A DNA stretch of 64,000 nucleotides from positions 2,170,001 to 2,234,000 of the forward strand of contig CP000474.1 of the NCBI GenBank assembly GCA_000014925.1. Reading direction: 5' to 3'. Both the position numbers and the translations under genes were made by a program. Numbering within the stretch: the first letter of the stretch is position 1; every line of letters starts with the position of its first letter. Below, piece after piece: positions 1 to 8,220 of this stretch. The notes beneath the pieces are model-generated. The model was not told the DNA's origin and did not search any database. It saw only the letters and a program-made list of their open reading frames with translations. Source of the DNA: Paenarthrobacter aurescens TC1 (GTDB taxonomy: Bacteria; Actinomycetota; Actinomycetes; Actinomycetales; Micrococcaceae).

Positions 1-204
1 GCTTTGCTCGCTGGTGGAGGCAAGTAGTTGTAGGATCCCGTCGGCGTCGGAGAGCAGTAGGCCGGCTTGGGCTGCGTCGAGTAAATCAACGGCGTCCTCC
101 ACGAGGGTGTGCAATAGGTCCAGGACGTCGTAATCGGCAACGAGGGTGTCGGTAAGCTTCACGAACGTATCGCTGAGACGCTCGGCCCTGCTCTTCATGA
201 CCAT
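1..204 (-). CDS. GAF-domain (probable GAF-ANTAR) regulator, N-terminal part only
   Basis: Read by hand from the reverse strand; the frame is open from an ATG at 204 to the window edge (68 codons), so the C-terminal part is missing. The protein begins MVMKSRAERLSDTFVKL and continues with a helix-rich stretch containing the LLHTLVEDAVDLLDAAQAG type of sequence seen at the start of GAF sensor domains. A second in-frame ATG is at 198. It starts 9 bases after the stop of the GAF-ANTAR gene at 214-897, so the two are very likely co-transcribed. GAF-ANTAR proteins sense a ligand and act on RNA to control transcription termination. The ANTAR part is inferred from the neighbour, not seen. Confidence 0.75.
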   Translation of the reverse strand, partial: MVMKSRAERLSDTFVKLTDTLVADYDVLDLLHTLVEDAVDLLDAAQAGLLLSDADGILQLLASTSEQS

Positions 205-213
205 CTCTGCATT

Positions 214-897
214 TTACTGTGAATCGGTACCGGCGGCGCCCGTCGTCGGGGTGAAATCCAGCCGTCGGCTGACGACGTCTGAGGCAGTGTCCTGCAGCGA
301 GCGTCCGCTGGCGAAGGCATGGCCGCGCAGCAACTGCAACGCTTCTGCAGCGGTGCTATCGGTCTGGACCAGCACCATACCGGTTGCCTGGTGGATTTCC
401 CGCCGGGCCAGCGGGACGCCCGCCGAGTCGGATTCGCTGCCGGGCATCAATCCGCGCAGTAGAGTCCAGGCCGTTCGGCTGGCAAGCCGGGTGGCCCCGT
501 TGACCTGGGCGGGGCTGAGGACGCGCGGCGCGTTGCAGTAGAGTTCTGCCACGCCTATGACCAGCCCACCGGCAAGCAACGGGAAAACAAGGAAGGCTTG
601 CGCATTCGTCATGGCTGCAGCTTCGGCGAATGCGGGCCATGAGCGGACTCCTGGGGCACCGAGGTCAGGGATCATCACGGGCAGGTGCGTGCGGAATACA
701 TCCCACCGCGGTCCGTCCCCGAGATCGTACTGAAGCTCATCGAGCCGTGCAGCCGTAGCGTCCGAGGCACACATCAAGGTTTCGGCCGCAGAACCGCCGA
801 AGACGGAAATGGCTGCACCATCAAGGGGAAGTTCCTGGAGGAAAGCGGCACAGAGATCGCCGTGGGTACCGTACCTCGCCGCCATCTGCTCAAACAT
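214..897 (-). CDS. GAF and ANTAR domain protein (transcription antitermination regulator)
   Basis: 227 aa. Residues about 10-145 look like a GAF sensor domain (FPLLAGGLVIGVAELYCNAP is the typical core strand pair). Residues about 155-215 form an ANTAR RNA-binding domain, with the REIHQATGMVLVQ helix followed by AEALQLLRGHAFASGRSLQD. ANTAR domains bind two-hairpin RNA elements and prevent transcription termination. The target is unknown and no obvious ANTAR RNA target was identified nearby. It sits directly upstream of a second GAF-type gene that runs off the window edge. It is transcribed away from the inositol region, so a functional link to it is unlikely. Confidence 0.88.
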   Translation of the reverse strand: MFEQMAARYGTHGDLCAAFLQELPLDGAAISVFGGSAAETLMCASDATAARLDELQYDLGDGPRWDVFRTHLPVMIPDLGAPGVRSWPAFAEAAAMTNAQAFLVFPLLAGGLVIGVAELYCNAPRVLSPAQVNGATRLASRTAWTLLRGLMPGSESDSAGVPLARREIHQATGMVLVQTDSTAAEALQLLRGHAFASGRSLQDTASDVVSRRLDFTPTTGAAGTDSQ

Positions 898-1051
898 GGT
901 TCTTCAGAGCTCTTTTGTGATGACTCGGCTGCACCAACGACCACCACTCGTTTGTTTTGCAAGACAGCCGCACAGTAGCTGCTTCCTCAACCATAGACCC
1001 GCGCAGTGCTGTGTACCGGTTGCCCCTGCCCGTCCGCGCGGCTGGGTGGTC

Positions 1052-1090
1052 TTGAGTTCCTAGGATTTGCTTTGTTAGTATGACAGGACA
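1052..1090 (+). promoter_or_regulatory. Promoter plus IolR-like operator upstream of the tautomerase gene
   Basis: A possible -35 (TTGAGT, 1052-1057) and -10 (TAGTAT, 1076-1081) are 18 bases apart. The 10-mer TGACAGGACA occupies 1081-1090, at the expected transcription start. The same word recurs in front of iolC and of other inositol genes here. It differs at one position from the motif KGWCHTRACA that I recall for the Corynebacterium glutamicum GntR-type regulator IolR. Operator assignment is inference. Confidence 0.55.
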
Positions 1091-1107
1091 AACTTAGGAG
1101 AGTAGAT

Positions 1108-1512
1108 ATGCCGCTTATTCGTATCGACGTTAACCAGGGCCGCTCGCCAGAGGAGCTGGCCGCCCTTAGCCGCACGATCCACGATGCCATCCTCGCGGAG
1201 TATGGAATCCCGGAGCGGGACTACTTCCATATCCTCACCGAACACCCGCAGGGTCAGATTGTCGCCCAGGATGCAGGTTTAGGTTTTGAGCGCAGTTCCG
1301 CCGTTGTCATGATCCAGATTTTCACTCAGGGTGGTCGCAGCCAAGAGGCCAAGAGCTCCCTTTTCGAAGCTATTGCAGGCCGTCTCGCGGACGTGGGGAT
1401 CGCGGGCGAGGACGTCTTTGTGGGCTACGTGGAGAACTCGCCAGGTGACTGGTCATTTGGTTTTGGGCGAAGCCAATATGTCACGGGAGAACTGGCCGTG
1501 CCCCGCAAGTAA
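1108..1512 (+). CDS. Tautomerase family protein
   Basis: 134 aa. The mature N-terminus would be Pro (MPLIRIDVNQGRSPEEL), the catalytic base of the tautomerase superfamily (4-oxalocrotonate tautomerase, MIF and cis-CaaD relatives). Length and the internal repeat-like beta-alpha-beta pattern fit the longer Tautomerase_2-type members rather than the roughly 62 aa 4-OT. A ribosome binding site (TTAGGAG) lies about 7 bases before the ATG. The gene has its own promoter with an IolR-like 10-mer and is followed after 160 bases by iolC, which carries the same sites. Context suggests it acts on a keto/enol intermediate of inositol breakdown, but the substrate is unknown. Confidence 0.85.
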   Translation: MPLIRIDVNQGRSPEELAALSRTIHDAILAEYGIPERDYFHILTEHPQGQIVAQDAGLGFERSSAVVMIQIFTQGGRSQEAKSSLFEAIAGRLADVGIAGEDVFVGYVENSPGDWSFGFGRSQYVTGELAVPRK

Positions 1513-1538
1513 GTGCGCTCTGTGTCATGTTGTAAATA

Positions 1539-1582
1539 TGTCAGTACAAACCTTTGACAGGACATTAAATCTGGTGCAAAGT
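1539..1582 (+). promoter_or_regulatory. iolC operon promoter with two IolR-like operators
   Basis: Two copies of the recurring word lie here: TGTCAGTACA at 1539-1548 and TGACAGGACA at 1555-1564, with starts 16 bases apart. The second overlaps a perfect -35 box TTGACA (1554-1559); a weak -10 (CAAAGT, 1577-1582) follows after 17 bases. An operator lying on the -35 is the arrangement expected for repression. The position before iolC makes this the main promoter of the catabolic operon. Motif and layout are seen in the sequence; binding by the GntR protein at 23274-24038 is inference. Confidence 0.62.
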
Positions 1583-1674
1583 AGTCATGTGGCCCCGCTC
1601 ACTGAGGGGTGGCAAGGCATTGGGGCCCAGCGCTCAAAGGTTCAGAGTTCACAAGAGAAAGGTCAACGATCACC

Positions 1675-2697
1675 GTGACCCACGAACTGCTTACGATCGG
1701 GCGCATCAGCGTTGATATCTACCCGAATGACATCGGAGTGGACCTGGAGGACGTGACGTCCTTCGGCAAGTACCTGGGAGGTTCCCCTTCCAACGTGGCC
1801 GTCGCCGCTGCGCGCCACGGCCGCCGCACCGGTGTCATCACCCGCACCGGCGACGACGCCTTCGGGAAGTACCTGCACCGCGAACTTCACAAGTTCAACG
1901 TTGACGATTCGTTCGTTTCCCCGGTGGCTCAGTACCCCACGGCAGTGACGTTTTGCGCGATCAAGCCTGCAACGGACGAGTTCCCGCTCTACTTCTACGG
2001 CCGCTTCCCCACGGCGCCCGACCTGCAGATCAAAGCCGAAGAGCTGGACCTGGAGGCCATTGGGAACGCCGGTATTTTCTGGTCCACCGTCACCGGTCTG
2101 TGCCAGGAGCCCAGCCGCAGCGCGCACATCGCTGCCCATGAAGCCCGTCCCCGGACCGGCTTGAATCCAAGCCAGTTCACCATCCTGGACCTGGATTACC
2201 GCCCTATGTTCTGGTCGTCCGAAGAAGAAGCCCGCACCGAGGTCGCCAAGATCCTCCCGCACGTCACTGTCGCGATCGGCAACGACAAGGAATGCGCTGT
2301 TGCCGTGGGTGAGGGAACGCCCGATGAGCAGGCAGACCGCTTGCTGGCCGCCGGCGTCGAAATCGCCGTCGTGAAGCTTGGCGCTGAAGGCGTGATGGCC
2401 AAGACCCGCACGGAACGCGTGGTCTCGGCGCCTGTCCCGGTGGAAACCGTCAATGGCCTGGGCGCCGGCGACTCCTTCGGCGGCGCTTTCTGTCACGGAC
2501 TGCTGTCCGGTTGGCCGTTGTCCGAAGTCCTCGACTACGCCAACGCTTCGGGAGCGATCGTCGCCTCCCGCCTTTCCTGCGCGGACGCGATGCCGACGCC
2601 GGACGAGGTCACCTCGCTGCTCGCCGAACGCGGCCGCCCCATACCCGGCGCCACCCTTGCAGCCTCCTCCACACTTGCAGAAGGAGCAGTTCGTTGA
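1675..2697 (+). CDS. iolC: 5-dehydro-2-deoxygluconokinase (IolC)
   Basis: 340 aa from the GTG at 1675. PfkB/ribokinase-family kinase that phosphorylates 2-deoxy-5-keto-D-gluconate at C6 in the myo-inositol pathway. The N-terminus LLTIGRISVDIYPNDIGVDL matches the IolC-type start, and LGAGDSFGGAFCHGL near the C-terminus is the PfkB signature with the catalytic Asp. The frame stays open to a GTG at 1609, but the conserved start of the domain and the AGAAAGG before 1675 favour the later start. It is the first gene of the catabolic operon, behind the two operators at 1539-1564, and its stop overlaps the TTG start of the next gene. Confidence 0.93.
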   Translation: MTHELLTIGRISVDIYPNDIGVDLEDVTSFGKYLGGSPSNVAVAAARHGRRTGVITRTGDDAFGKYLHRELHKFNVDDSFVSPVAQYPTAVTFCAIKPATDEFPLYFYGRFPTAPDLQIKAEELDLEAIGNAGIFWSTVTGLCQEPSRSAHIAAHEARPRTGLNPSQFTILDLDYRPMFWSSEEEARTEVAKILPHVTVAIGNDKECAVAVGEGTPDEQADRLLAAGVEIAVVKLGAEGVMAKTRTERVVSAPVPVETVNGLGAGDSFGGAFCHGLLSGWPLSEVLDYANASGAIVASRLSCADAMPTPDEVTSLLAERGRPIPGATLAASSTLAEGAVR

Positions 2698-3668
2698 GCC
2701 TCAATGATGACCCACGCCGTTACGAGCATTTGAGTCGAATCCGGTTGGAGGACCCTGAGGCCGTCGCCCGTGCCGCGGCCACGCGCCGCCGCCACCCGGG
2801 ATTGAAACATGATGCCCAGAATTTCATTGTCGCCGCGGATCACCCGGCACGGGGCGCTTTGTCGGTGGGCACGCGGCCGATGGCGATGGCTGACCGCCGC
2901 GACCTTTTGGACCGCCTGCAGATCGCGTTGGCGAACCCAGCCGTTGATGGCATCCTGGCTTCGCCTGACATTATGGATGACCTCCTGTTGCTGGGAGCTT
3001 TGGAGGGCAAGCTCGTCTTCGGTTCAATGAACCGTGGCGGCTTGGCCGGTTTGGTCAATGAGTTCGATGACCGTTTCACCGGGCACACTGCAGCTGCGTT
3101 GGAGGCACTCGGCGCTGATGGCGGCAAGATGTTGACGCGCATCTGCCTGGGTGACCCGGACACCGTGGCCACTCTCGAAGCCACCGCCAAAGCCATTGAT
3201 TCGCTGGCCGAGCGCAAGCTCATAGCCATGGTGGAACCATTCCTGTCGGTCCGTGACGCTCACGGCAAAGTCCGCAACGACCTCCGCGCTGACGCGGTGA
3301 TCAAGTCCGTTGGCATCGCCGAGGGCCTTGGCTCTACCAGCGCCTACACCTGGATGAAACTGCCGGTGGTGGCTGAGATGGAACGCGTCATGGCGTCCAC
3401 CACCATGCCTACCGTGCTGTTAGGTGGTGATCCTGACGGCAGTCCGGACGAGGTTTTCGCCAGCTGGCAGGCAGCCCTGGCCTTGCCCGGCGTTCGCGGC
3501 CTCACTGTCGGGCGGACCCTTTTGTACCCGCACGACGGCGATGTTGCAGGGGCCGTGGCGACGGCCGCCTCGCTGCTGAACAACAGCGGGCCCGTCCCGG
3601 CAATCGTCGAACCGGCTACCGCAGAGCGCCCATCGTCCAACCGCATCCCCGTGAAAGTATCGGAGTAA
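2694..3668 (+). CDS. Class I aldolase-like (beta/alpha)8 protein, candidate DKGP aldolase
   Basis: 324 aa. The chosen start is a TTG overlapping the iolC stop (TTGA), with AAGGAG 7 bases upstream. The protein resembles the actinobacterial family named after Corynebacterium Cgl0159, often labelled deoxyribose-phosphate or fructose-bisphosphate aldolase. Landmarks are DAQNFIVAADHPARG near residue 45, SMNRGGL in the middle and TVGRTLLYP near the end. The operon lacks a recognisable IolJ, so this protein most plausibly splits 5-dehydro-2-deoxygluconate 6-phosphate into dihydroxyacetone phosphate and malonate semialdehyde. That role rests on position and fold and is not shown by the sequence alone. 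Confidence 0.8.
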   Translation: MSLNDDPRRYEHLSRIRLEDPEAVARAAATRRRHPGLKHDAQNFIVAADHPARGALSVGTRPMAMADRRDLLDRLQIALANPAVDGILASPDIMDDLLLLGALEGKLVFGSMNRGGLAGLVNEFDDRFTGHTAAALEALGADGGKMLTRICLGDPDTVATLEATAKAIDSLAERKLIAMVEPFLSVRDAHGKVRNDLRADAVIKSVGIAEGLGSTSAYTWMKLPVVAEMERVMASTTMPTVLLGGDPDGSPDEVFASWQAALALPGVRGLTVGRTLLYPHDGDVAGAVATAASLLNNSGPVPAIVEPATAERPSSNRIPVKVSE

Positions 3669-3674
3669 GAAACC

Positions 3675-5621
3675 ATGGGAACAGCAACCCGTCGGATGAC
3701 CGTGGCCCAAGCCGTGGTCGAGTTCCTTTCCAAGCAATACACTGTGGATTCCATCAATGGTGTGGAGTACCGTGAGCGGTTGATTCCGGGCACGTTCGGT
3801 ATTTTCGGGCACGGCAATGTGGCTGGTGTGGGCCAGGCGTTGAAGCAGTACCAGGCTGCGGATCCTACGATCATGCCGTATTACCAGGGCCGCAATGAGC
3901 AGGCCCAGGTGCATCAGGCTGTGGGCTATGCACGTCATACCCGCCGCCGCCAGACCTTCGCGATCAGCACCTCGATTGGCCCGGGTTCTTCGAACCTGCT
4001 GACAGGTGCCGCTTTGGCCACCACCAACCGCCTGCCCGTCCTGCTGCTGCCGAGTGACACGTTCGCCACACGCGCGGCGGACCCTGTACTCCAGCAGCTG
4101 GAACTCCCGTACGCCTACGACATCACGGTCAACGATGCTTTCCGTCCTCTGTCCAAGTTCTTCGACCGGGTTTCGCGTCCGGAGCAGTTGTTCTCCGCGT
4201 TCCACCACGGACTTCGTGTCTTGACGGACCCGGCTGAGACCGGCGCGGTGACCATTTCGCTGCCACAGGATGTCCAGGCTGAGGCCTTCGATGTCCCGGA
4301 AGAGTTCCTGGCCGAGCGTGAATGGCGGATCCGCCGTCCCGAGGCCGAGGATGACGACATCCGCCGCGCCGTGGAGGCTATCCGCGCCGCGAAGCGCCCG
4401 CTGATCATTGCCGGCGGCGGCGTCCTCTACGCCTACGCCAACGACGAACTTGCCACCTTCGCTGAGCTGACGGGCATTCCGGTTGGCAACACACAGGCCG
4501 GCGTGGGCGTCCTGCCGTGGGACCACAAGCACTCCCTCGGTGCCATCGGTTCAACCGGCACGACGGCGGCCAACGCCATCGCAGCCGAAGCGGACCTCAT
4601 CATCGGGATCGGTACGCGGTACGAGGACTTCACCACCGCGTCCCGTACGGCGTTCCAGAACCCGGACGTGAAGTTCGTGAACATCAACGTCGCCCCGATC
4701 GACGCGTACAAGCACGGAACCACGTTGCCGATCGTCGCTGACGCCCGCAAGGCCCTGGTAAAGCTGAACCAGGCCTTGGGTGGTTACCGGGTGGGTGCCG
4801 ACCTGGAAGAGAAGGTCGCAGCAGAGAAGAAGCGCTGGAACACCATCGTGGACGAGGCCTTCGAGACCCGCTTCACGCCGTTGCCGGCCCAGAACGAGAT
4901 CATCGGAGCCACCAACAAGGCAATGGATGACCAGGACGTCGTCATCTGCGCCGCCGGTTCGCTGCCCGGCGACCTGCACAAGATGTGGCGCGTACGCGAC
5001 CCCTTCGGCTACCACGTGGAGTACGCGTACTCCTGCATGGGCTACGAAATCCCCGGAGGCTTGGGCGTCAAGCGTGCAGCGCTGACCGAAGCCGCAGCAG
5101 GCGGACCGGATCGGGACGTAGTTGTCATGGTGGGGGACGGCTCCTACCTGATGATGCACACCGAACTGGTCACCGCCGTCGCCGAACGCATCAAGCTGAT
5201 CGTGGTCCTCATCCAGAACCACGGCTATGCCTCCATCGGCTCGCTCTCCGAGTCCCTCGGTTCCCAGCGCTTCGGCACGCAGTACCGCGTCCTAAATAAG
5301 GAACAGCACAGCTTCGACGCCGGCGAGAACCTTCCCATCGACCTCGCCACCAACGCAGAATCCTTGGGCGCGAAGGTCATCCGGATCGAACCTGGCGAGA
5401 ACGTCATTGATTCACTGGGCGCCGCCATCAAGGAAGCCAAGGCCGCCCCGGAAACCGGACCGATCGTCATCCACGTCGAATCCGATCCGCTGCTGGACGC
5501 CCCGAGCTCCGAGTCCTGGTGGGACGTTCCCGTCTCACAGGTCTCAGACCTCGAATCCACCCAGCAGGCCTACAAGACGTACACCGACCACAAGAACCGC
5601 CAGCGCAAGCTGCTCGGCTAG
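3675..5621 (+). CDS. iolD: 3D-(3,5/4)-trihydroxycyclohexane-1,2-dione hydrolase (IolD)
   Basis: 648 aa thiamine-diphosphate enzyme that opens the inositol ring, giving 5-deoxy-glucuronate. Its N-terminal pyrimidine-binding domain contains GTFGIFGHGNVAGVG and the YYQGRNEQAQVH stretch with the ThDP-activating Glu. The C-terminal ThDP domain contains VGDGSYLMMHTELVTA ending in QNHG (the GDG...N cofactor motif). Length is typical for IolD. GGAG lies 9 bases before the ATG, and the gene follows the aldolase-like gene by 6 bases. Closely related acetolactate synthases are shorter and lack the N-terminal features seen here. Confidence 0.95.
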   Translation: MGTATRRMTVAQAVVEFLSKQYTVDSINGVEYRERLIPGTFGIFGHGNVAGVGQALKQYQAADPTIMPYYQGRNEQAQVHQAVGYARHTRRRQTFAISTSIGPGSSNLLTGAALATTNRLPVLLLPSDTFATRAADPVLQQLELPYAYDITVNDAFRPLSKFFDRVSRPEQLFSAFHHGLRVLTDPAETGAVTISLPQDVQAEAFDVPEEFLAEREWRIRRPEAEDDDIRRAVEAIRAAKRPLIIAGGGVLYAYANDELATFAELTGIPVGNTQAGVGVLPWDHKHSLGAIGSTGTTAANAIAAEADLIIGIGTRYEDFTTASRTAFQNPDVKFVNINVAPIDAYKHGTTLPIVADARKALVKLNQALGGYRVGADLEEKVAAEKKRWNTIVDEAFETRFTPLPAQNEIIGATNKAMDDQDVVICAAGSLPGDLHKMWRVRDPFGYHVEYAYSCMGYEIPGGLGVKRAALTEAAAGGPDRDVVVMVGDGSYLMMHTELVTAVAERIKLIVVLIQNHGYASIGSLSESLGSQRFGTQYRVLNKEQHSFDAGENLPIDLATNAESLGAKVIRIEPGENVIDSLGAAIKEAKAAPETGPIVIHVESDPLLDAPSSESWWDVPVSQVSDLESTQQAYKTYTDHKNRQRKLLG

Positions 5622-5666
5622 TCACAGCCCCGCCCTAAAAGCCACAGACTAAAAGGAAGTCCGCAC

Positions 5667-7178
5667 ATGTCGACGACGACCACACTGACCACCATTCACC
5701 ACTTCATCAACGGCGCCGAGACCACAGGCGAAGGGGACCGCACCCAGCCCGTGTACAACCCGGCCACCGGCCAGGTTGCGGCTGAGCTGCGCCTGGCCAA
5801 CGAGGCTGACCTGAACACCACCGTTGCCGCGGCCCGCAAGGCGGCGGATTCGTGGGGTGACATTTCCCTGGCCAAGCGCACTGCGGTGTTGTTCAAGTTC
5901 CGTGAGCTCGTCGCCGCCCACGTGGACGAACTGGCTGAGTTGATTACCGCCGAGCACGGCAAGGTCCTTTCCGATGCGAAGGGTGAGATCGGCCGTGGCC
6001 TGGAGGTCATCGAGTTCGCTTGTGGCATTCCGCAGCTGCTCAAGGGCGACTACTCGGACCAGGTCTCCACCGGCATCGATGTTTTCTCCTTCCGCGAACC
6101 CTTGGGCGTTGTTGCAGGCATCACCCCGTTCAACTTCCCGGTCATGGTGCCGTTGTGGATGGCTCCGATGGCCATTGCCACCGGCAACGCGTTTATCCTC
6201 AAGCCCTCCGAACGTGACCCCTCCGCCCCGATGCTCCTGGCAAAGCTCTGGAAGCAGGCCGGCCTGCCCGACGGCGTGTTCCAGGTCCTCCACGGCGGCA
6301 AGGAAACCGTTGACGGCCTGCTGACCCACCCGGACGTGGACGGCATCTCCTTCGTCGGCTCCACCCCGATCGCCCAGTACGTCCACGAGACCGCCACCAA
6401 GCAAGGCAAGCGCGTCCAGGCCCTGGGCGGTGCGAAGAACCACGCCATCGTGATGCCCGACGCCGACCTCGACAACGCCGCCGACCACCTCGCAGCTGCC
6501 GCTTTCGGCTCAGCGGGGGAGCGCTGCATGGCCATCTCCGTCGCCGTGGCGGTCGGAGATGCCGCTGACCTGATCGTGAAGAAGGTCGAAGAACGCGCCC
6601 TGGCCATCAAGGTCAAGAACGGCACCGAACCCGACGCCGACATGGGTCCGGTCATCACCCCGGCTTCCAAGGAACGCATCGTCAAAATCGTCACCGAAGC
6701 CGAAACCGCCGGCGCAGCAATGGTCGTTGACGGCCGCGACCTGGTGGTCCCCGGCCACGAAGAGGGCTTCTGGGTTGGCCCCACCGTGATCGACCACGTC
6801 AGCACCGAAATGACCGCCTACACCGAGGAAATCTTCGGACCTGTCCTGGTAGTGGTCCGCGTCGAAGACCTCGAGGCCGGCATAAAGCTGATCAACTCCA
6901 ACCCCTACGGCAACGGCACCGCGATCTTCACCTCCTCCGGTGCGAACGCACGGAAGTTCCAGCGCTCGGTGACCGTGGGCATGGTGGGCATCAACGTCCC
7001 CCTTCCCGTCCCGGTGGCCTACCACTCCTTCGGCGGGTGGAAGAACTCCCTCTTCGGCGACAAGCACATCTACGGCCCCGAAGGCGTGTCCTTCTACACC
7101 CGCGGCAAGGTCATCACCTCCCGCTGGCCCGAACCCACCCACGTCTCCGGCGCCTCCTACAACTTCCCCTCCAACTGA
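5667..7178 (+). CDS. iolA: CoA-acylating (methyl)malonate-semialdehyde dehydrogenase (IolA/MmsA)
   Basis: 503 aa aldehyde dehydrogenase superfamily member. It converts malonate semialdehyde to acetyl-CoA and CO2 with NAD and CoA, the last step of inositol catabolism. Visible features are the ITPFNFPVMVPLWMAPMA motif, FVGSTPIAQYV in the Rossmann part, and the catalytic Cys in FGSAGERCMAISVA at about residue 287. The C-terminal FGGWKNSLFGDKHIYGPEG stretch is typical of methylmalonate-semialdehyde dehydrogenases. It follows iolD by 45 bases in the same operon. Confidence 0.95.
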   Translation: MSTTTTLTTIHHFINGAETTGEGDRTQPVYNPATGQVAAELRLANEADLNTTVAAARKAADSWGDISLAKRTAVLFKFRELVAAHVDELAELITAEHGKVLSDAKGEIGRGLEVIEFACGIPQLLKGDYSDQVSTGIDVFSFREPLGVVAGITPFNFPVMVPLWMAPMAIATGNAFILKPSERDPSAPMLLAKLWKQAGLPDGVFQVLHGGKETVDGLLTHPDVDGISFVGSTPIAQYVHETATKQGKRVQALGGAKNHAIVMPDADLDNAADHLAAAAFGSAGERCMAISVAVAVGDAADLIVKKVEERALAIKVKNGTEPDADMGPVITPASKERIVKIVTEAETAGAAMVVDGRDLVVPGHEEGFWVGPTVIDHVSTEMTAYTEEIFGPVLVVVRVEDLEAGIKLINSNPYGNGTAIFTSSGANARKFQRSVTVGMVGINVPLPVPVAYHSFGGWKNSLFGDKHIYGPEGVSFYTRGKVITSRWPEPTHVSGASYNFPSN

Positions 7179-7260
7179 ATCCCCACCGCCGCCCTCGCCT
7201 CGCAAGCTCGGCCAGGTAACCCTGGCGGCGTGGGCCCTGCTAGAGAAAGACACCGTTGTC

Positions 7261-8178
7261 ATGACTGACGTCGAGAACAAGCTCATCATTGGTACCGCCC
7301 CGGACTCCTGGGGTGTGTGGTTCGCCGATGACCCCCAGCAAACTCCGTGGGAGCGTTTCCTGGATGAAGTTGCAGAGTCCGGCTACAAATGGATTGAACT
7401 GGGTCCGTACGGCTACCTGCCGAACGATCCCACGCGGTTGGCCGAGGAACTCAAGCAGCGCGACTTGAAGGTTACAGCCGGAACGGTCTTCACGGCCTTC
7501 CACCGGGGCGCCGAGCAGTACGACGAAGCCTGGGAGCCCGCCCGTAAAGTTGCCGAACTGACCGCGGCCATGGGCGGTGAACACATCGTGGTCATCCCCG
7601 CGATGTGGCGCGATGATGTCACCGGTGAGGCAGTGGAGAACGGTGAACTTTCCGACGAACAGTGGGCAGACCTCTTCGCCGGCCACAACCGCATGGGCAA
7701 GGTGCTCCTCGAAGACTTCGGTTTGCACCAGCAGTTCCACTCACACGCGGACTCCCATGTTGGTGCACAGAGGGACATCGAAACCCTGCTGGCTGCAACG
7801 GATCCGCAGTACATGAACCTCTGCCTGGATACGGGGCACGCTGAATACTGCGGGGCGTCCAGCCTGGAACTCATCAAAAACTACCCGGACCGCATTGGCT
7901 ACTTGCACCTCAAACAGATCAACCCGGACATCCTTGCCGAGGTCAATGAGAAGAACATGACCTGGGCAGCTGCCAACCTGGCCGGCGTCATGACCGAACC
8001 GCCGAACGGCCTTCCGGACCTGCGCGCGGTCATCGAAGCCGTAGAGGGACTCAACAGGCCCATCTTCGGCATCGTGGAACAGGACATGTACCCGGTAGCG
8101 TTCGATGTTCCGATGCCCATCGCCAAGCGGACCCGCAATTACCTGCTTTCCTGCGGATCCCGCACCCGGATTCAGTAA
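7261..8178 (+). CDS. IolE/IolI-family TIM-barrel protein (inosose dehydratase or isomerase)
   Basis: 305 aa sugar phosphate isomerase/epimerase-fold protein. It starts IIGTAPDSWGVWFADDP and carries FHSHADSHVG, CLDTGHAEYCG and YLHLKQIN, which supply the usual metal-binding Glu/Asp/His residues of this fold. It is the only candidate in the forward operon for the 2-keto-myo-inositol dehydratase step (IolE). However, its opening motif differs from the APIGW start that I recall for Bacillus IolE and resembles proteins labelled IolI or a second IolE. The dehydratase role is therefore inferred from pathway completeness. It lies 82 bases after iolA and 42 before iolG. Confidence 0.8.
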   Translation: MTDVENKLIIGTAPDSWGVWFADDPQQTPWERFLDEVAESGYKWIELGPYGYLPNDPTRLAEELKQRDLKVTAGTVFTAFHRGAEQYDEAWEPARKVAELTAAMGGEHIVVIPAMWRDDVTGEAVENGELSDEQWADLFAGHNRMGKVLLEDFGLHQQFHSHADSHVGAQRDIETLLAATDPQYMNLCLDTGHAEYCGASSLELIKNYPDRIGYLHLKQINPDILAEVNEKNMTWAAANLAGVMTEPPNGLPDLRAVIEAVEGLNRPIFGIVEQDMYPVAFDVPMPIAKRTRNYLLSCGSRTRIQ

Positions 8179-8220
8179 CGCCGTCCACTAGCAAACCAAC
8201 TTTCACGAAGGACAGATACA

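Noticed and set aside
1663..2496. Long open frame on the reverse strand across iolC
   Set aside because: It is antisense to a clear PfkB kinase, has no recognisable domain and reflects GC-rich codon bias on the opposite strand.
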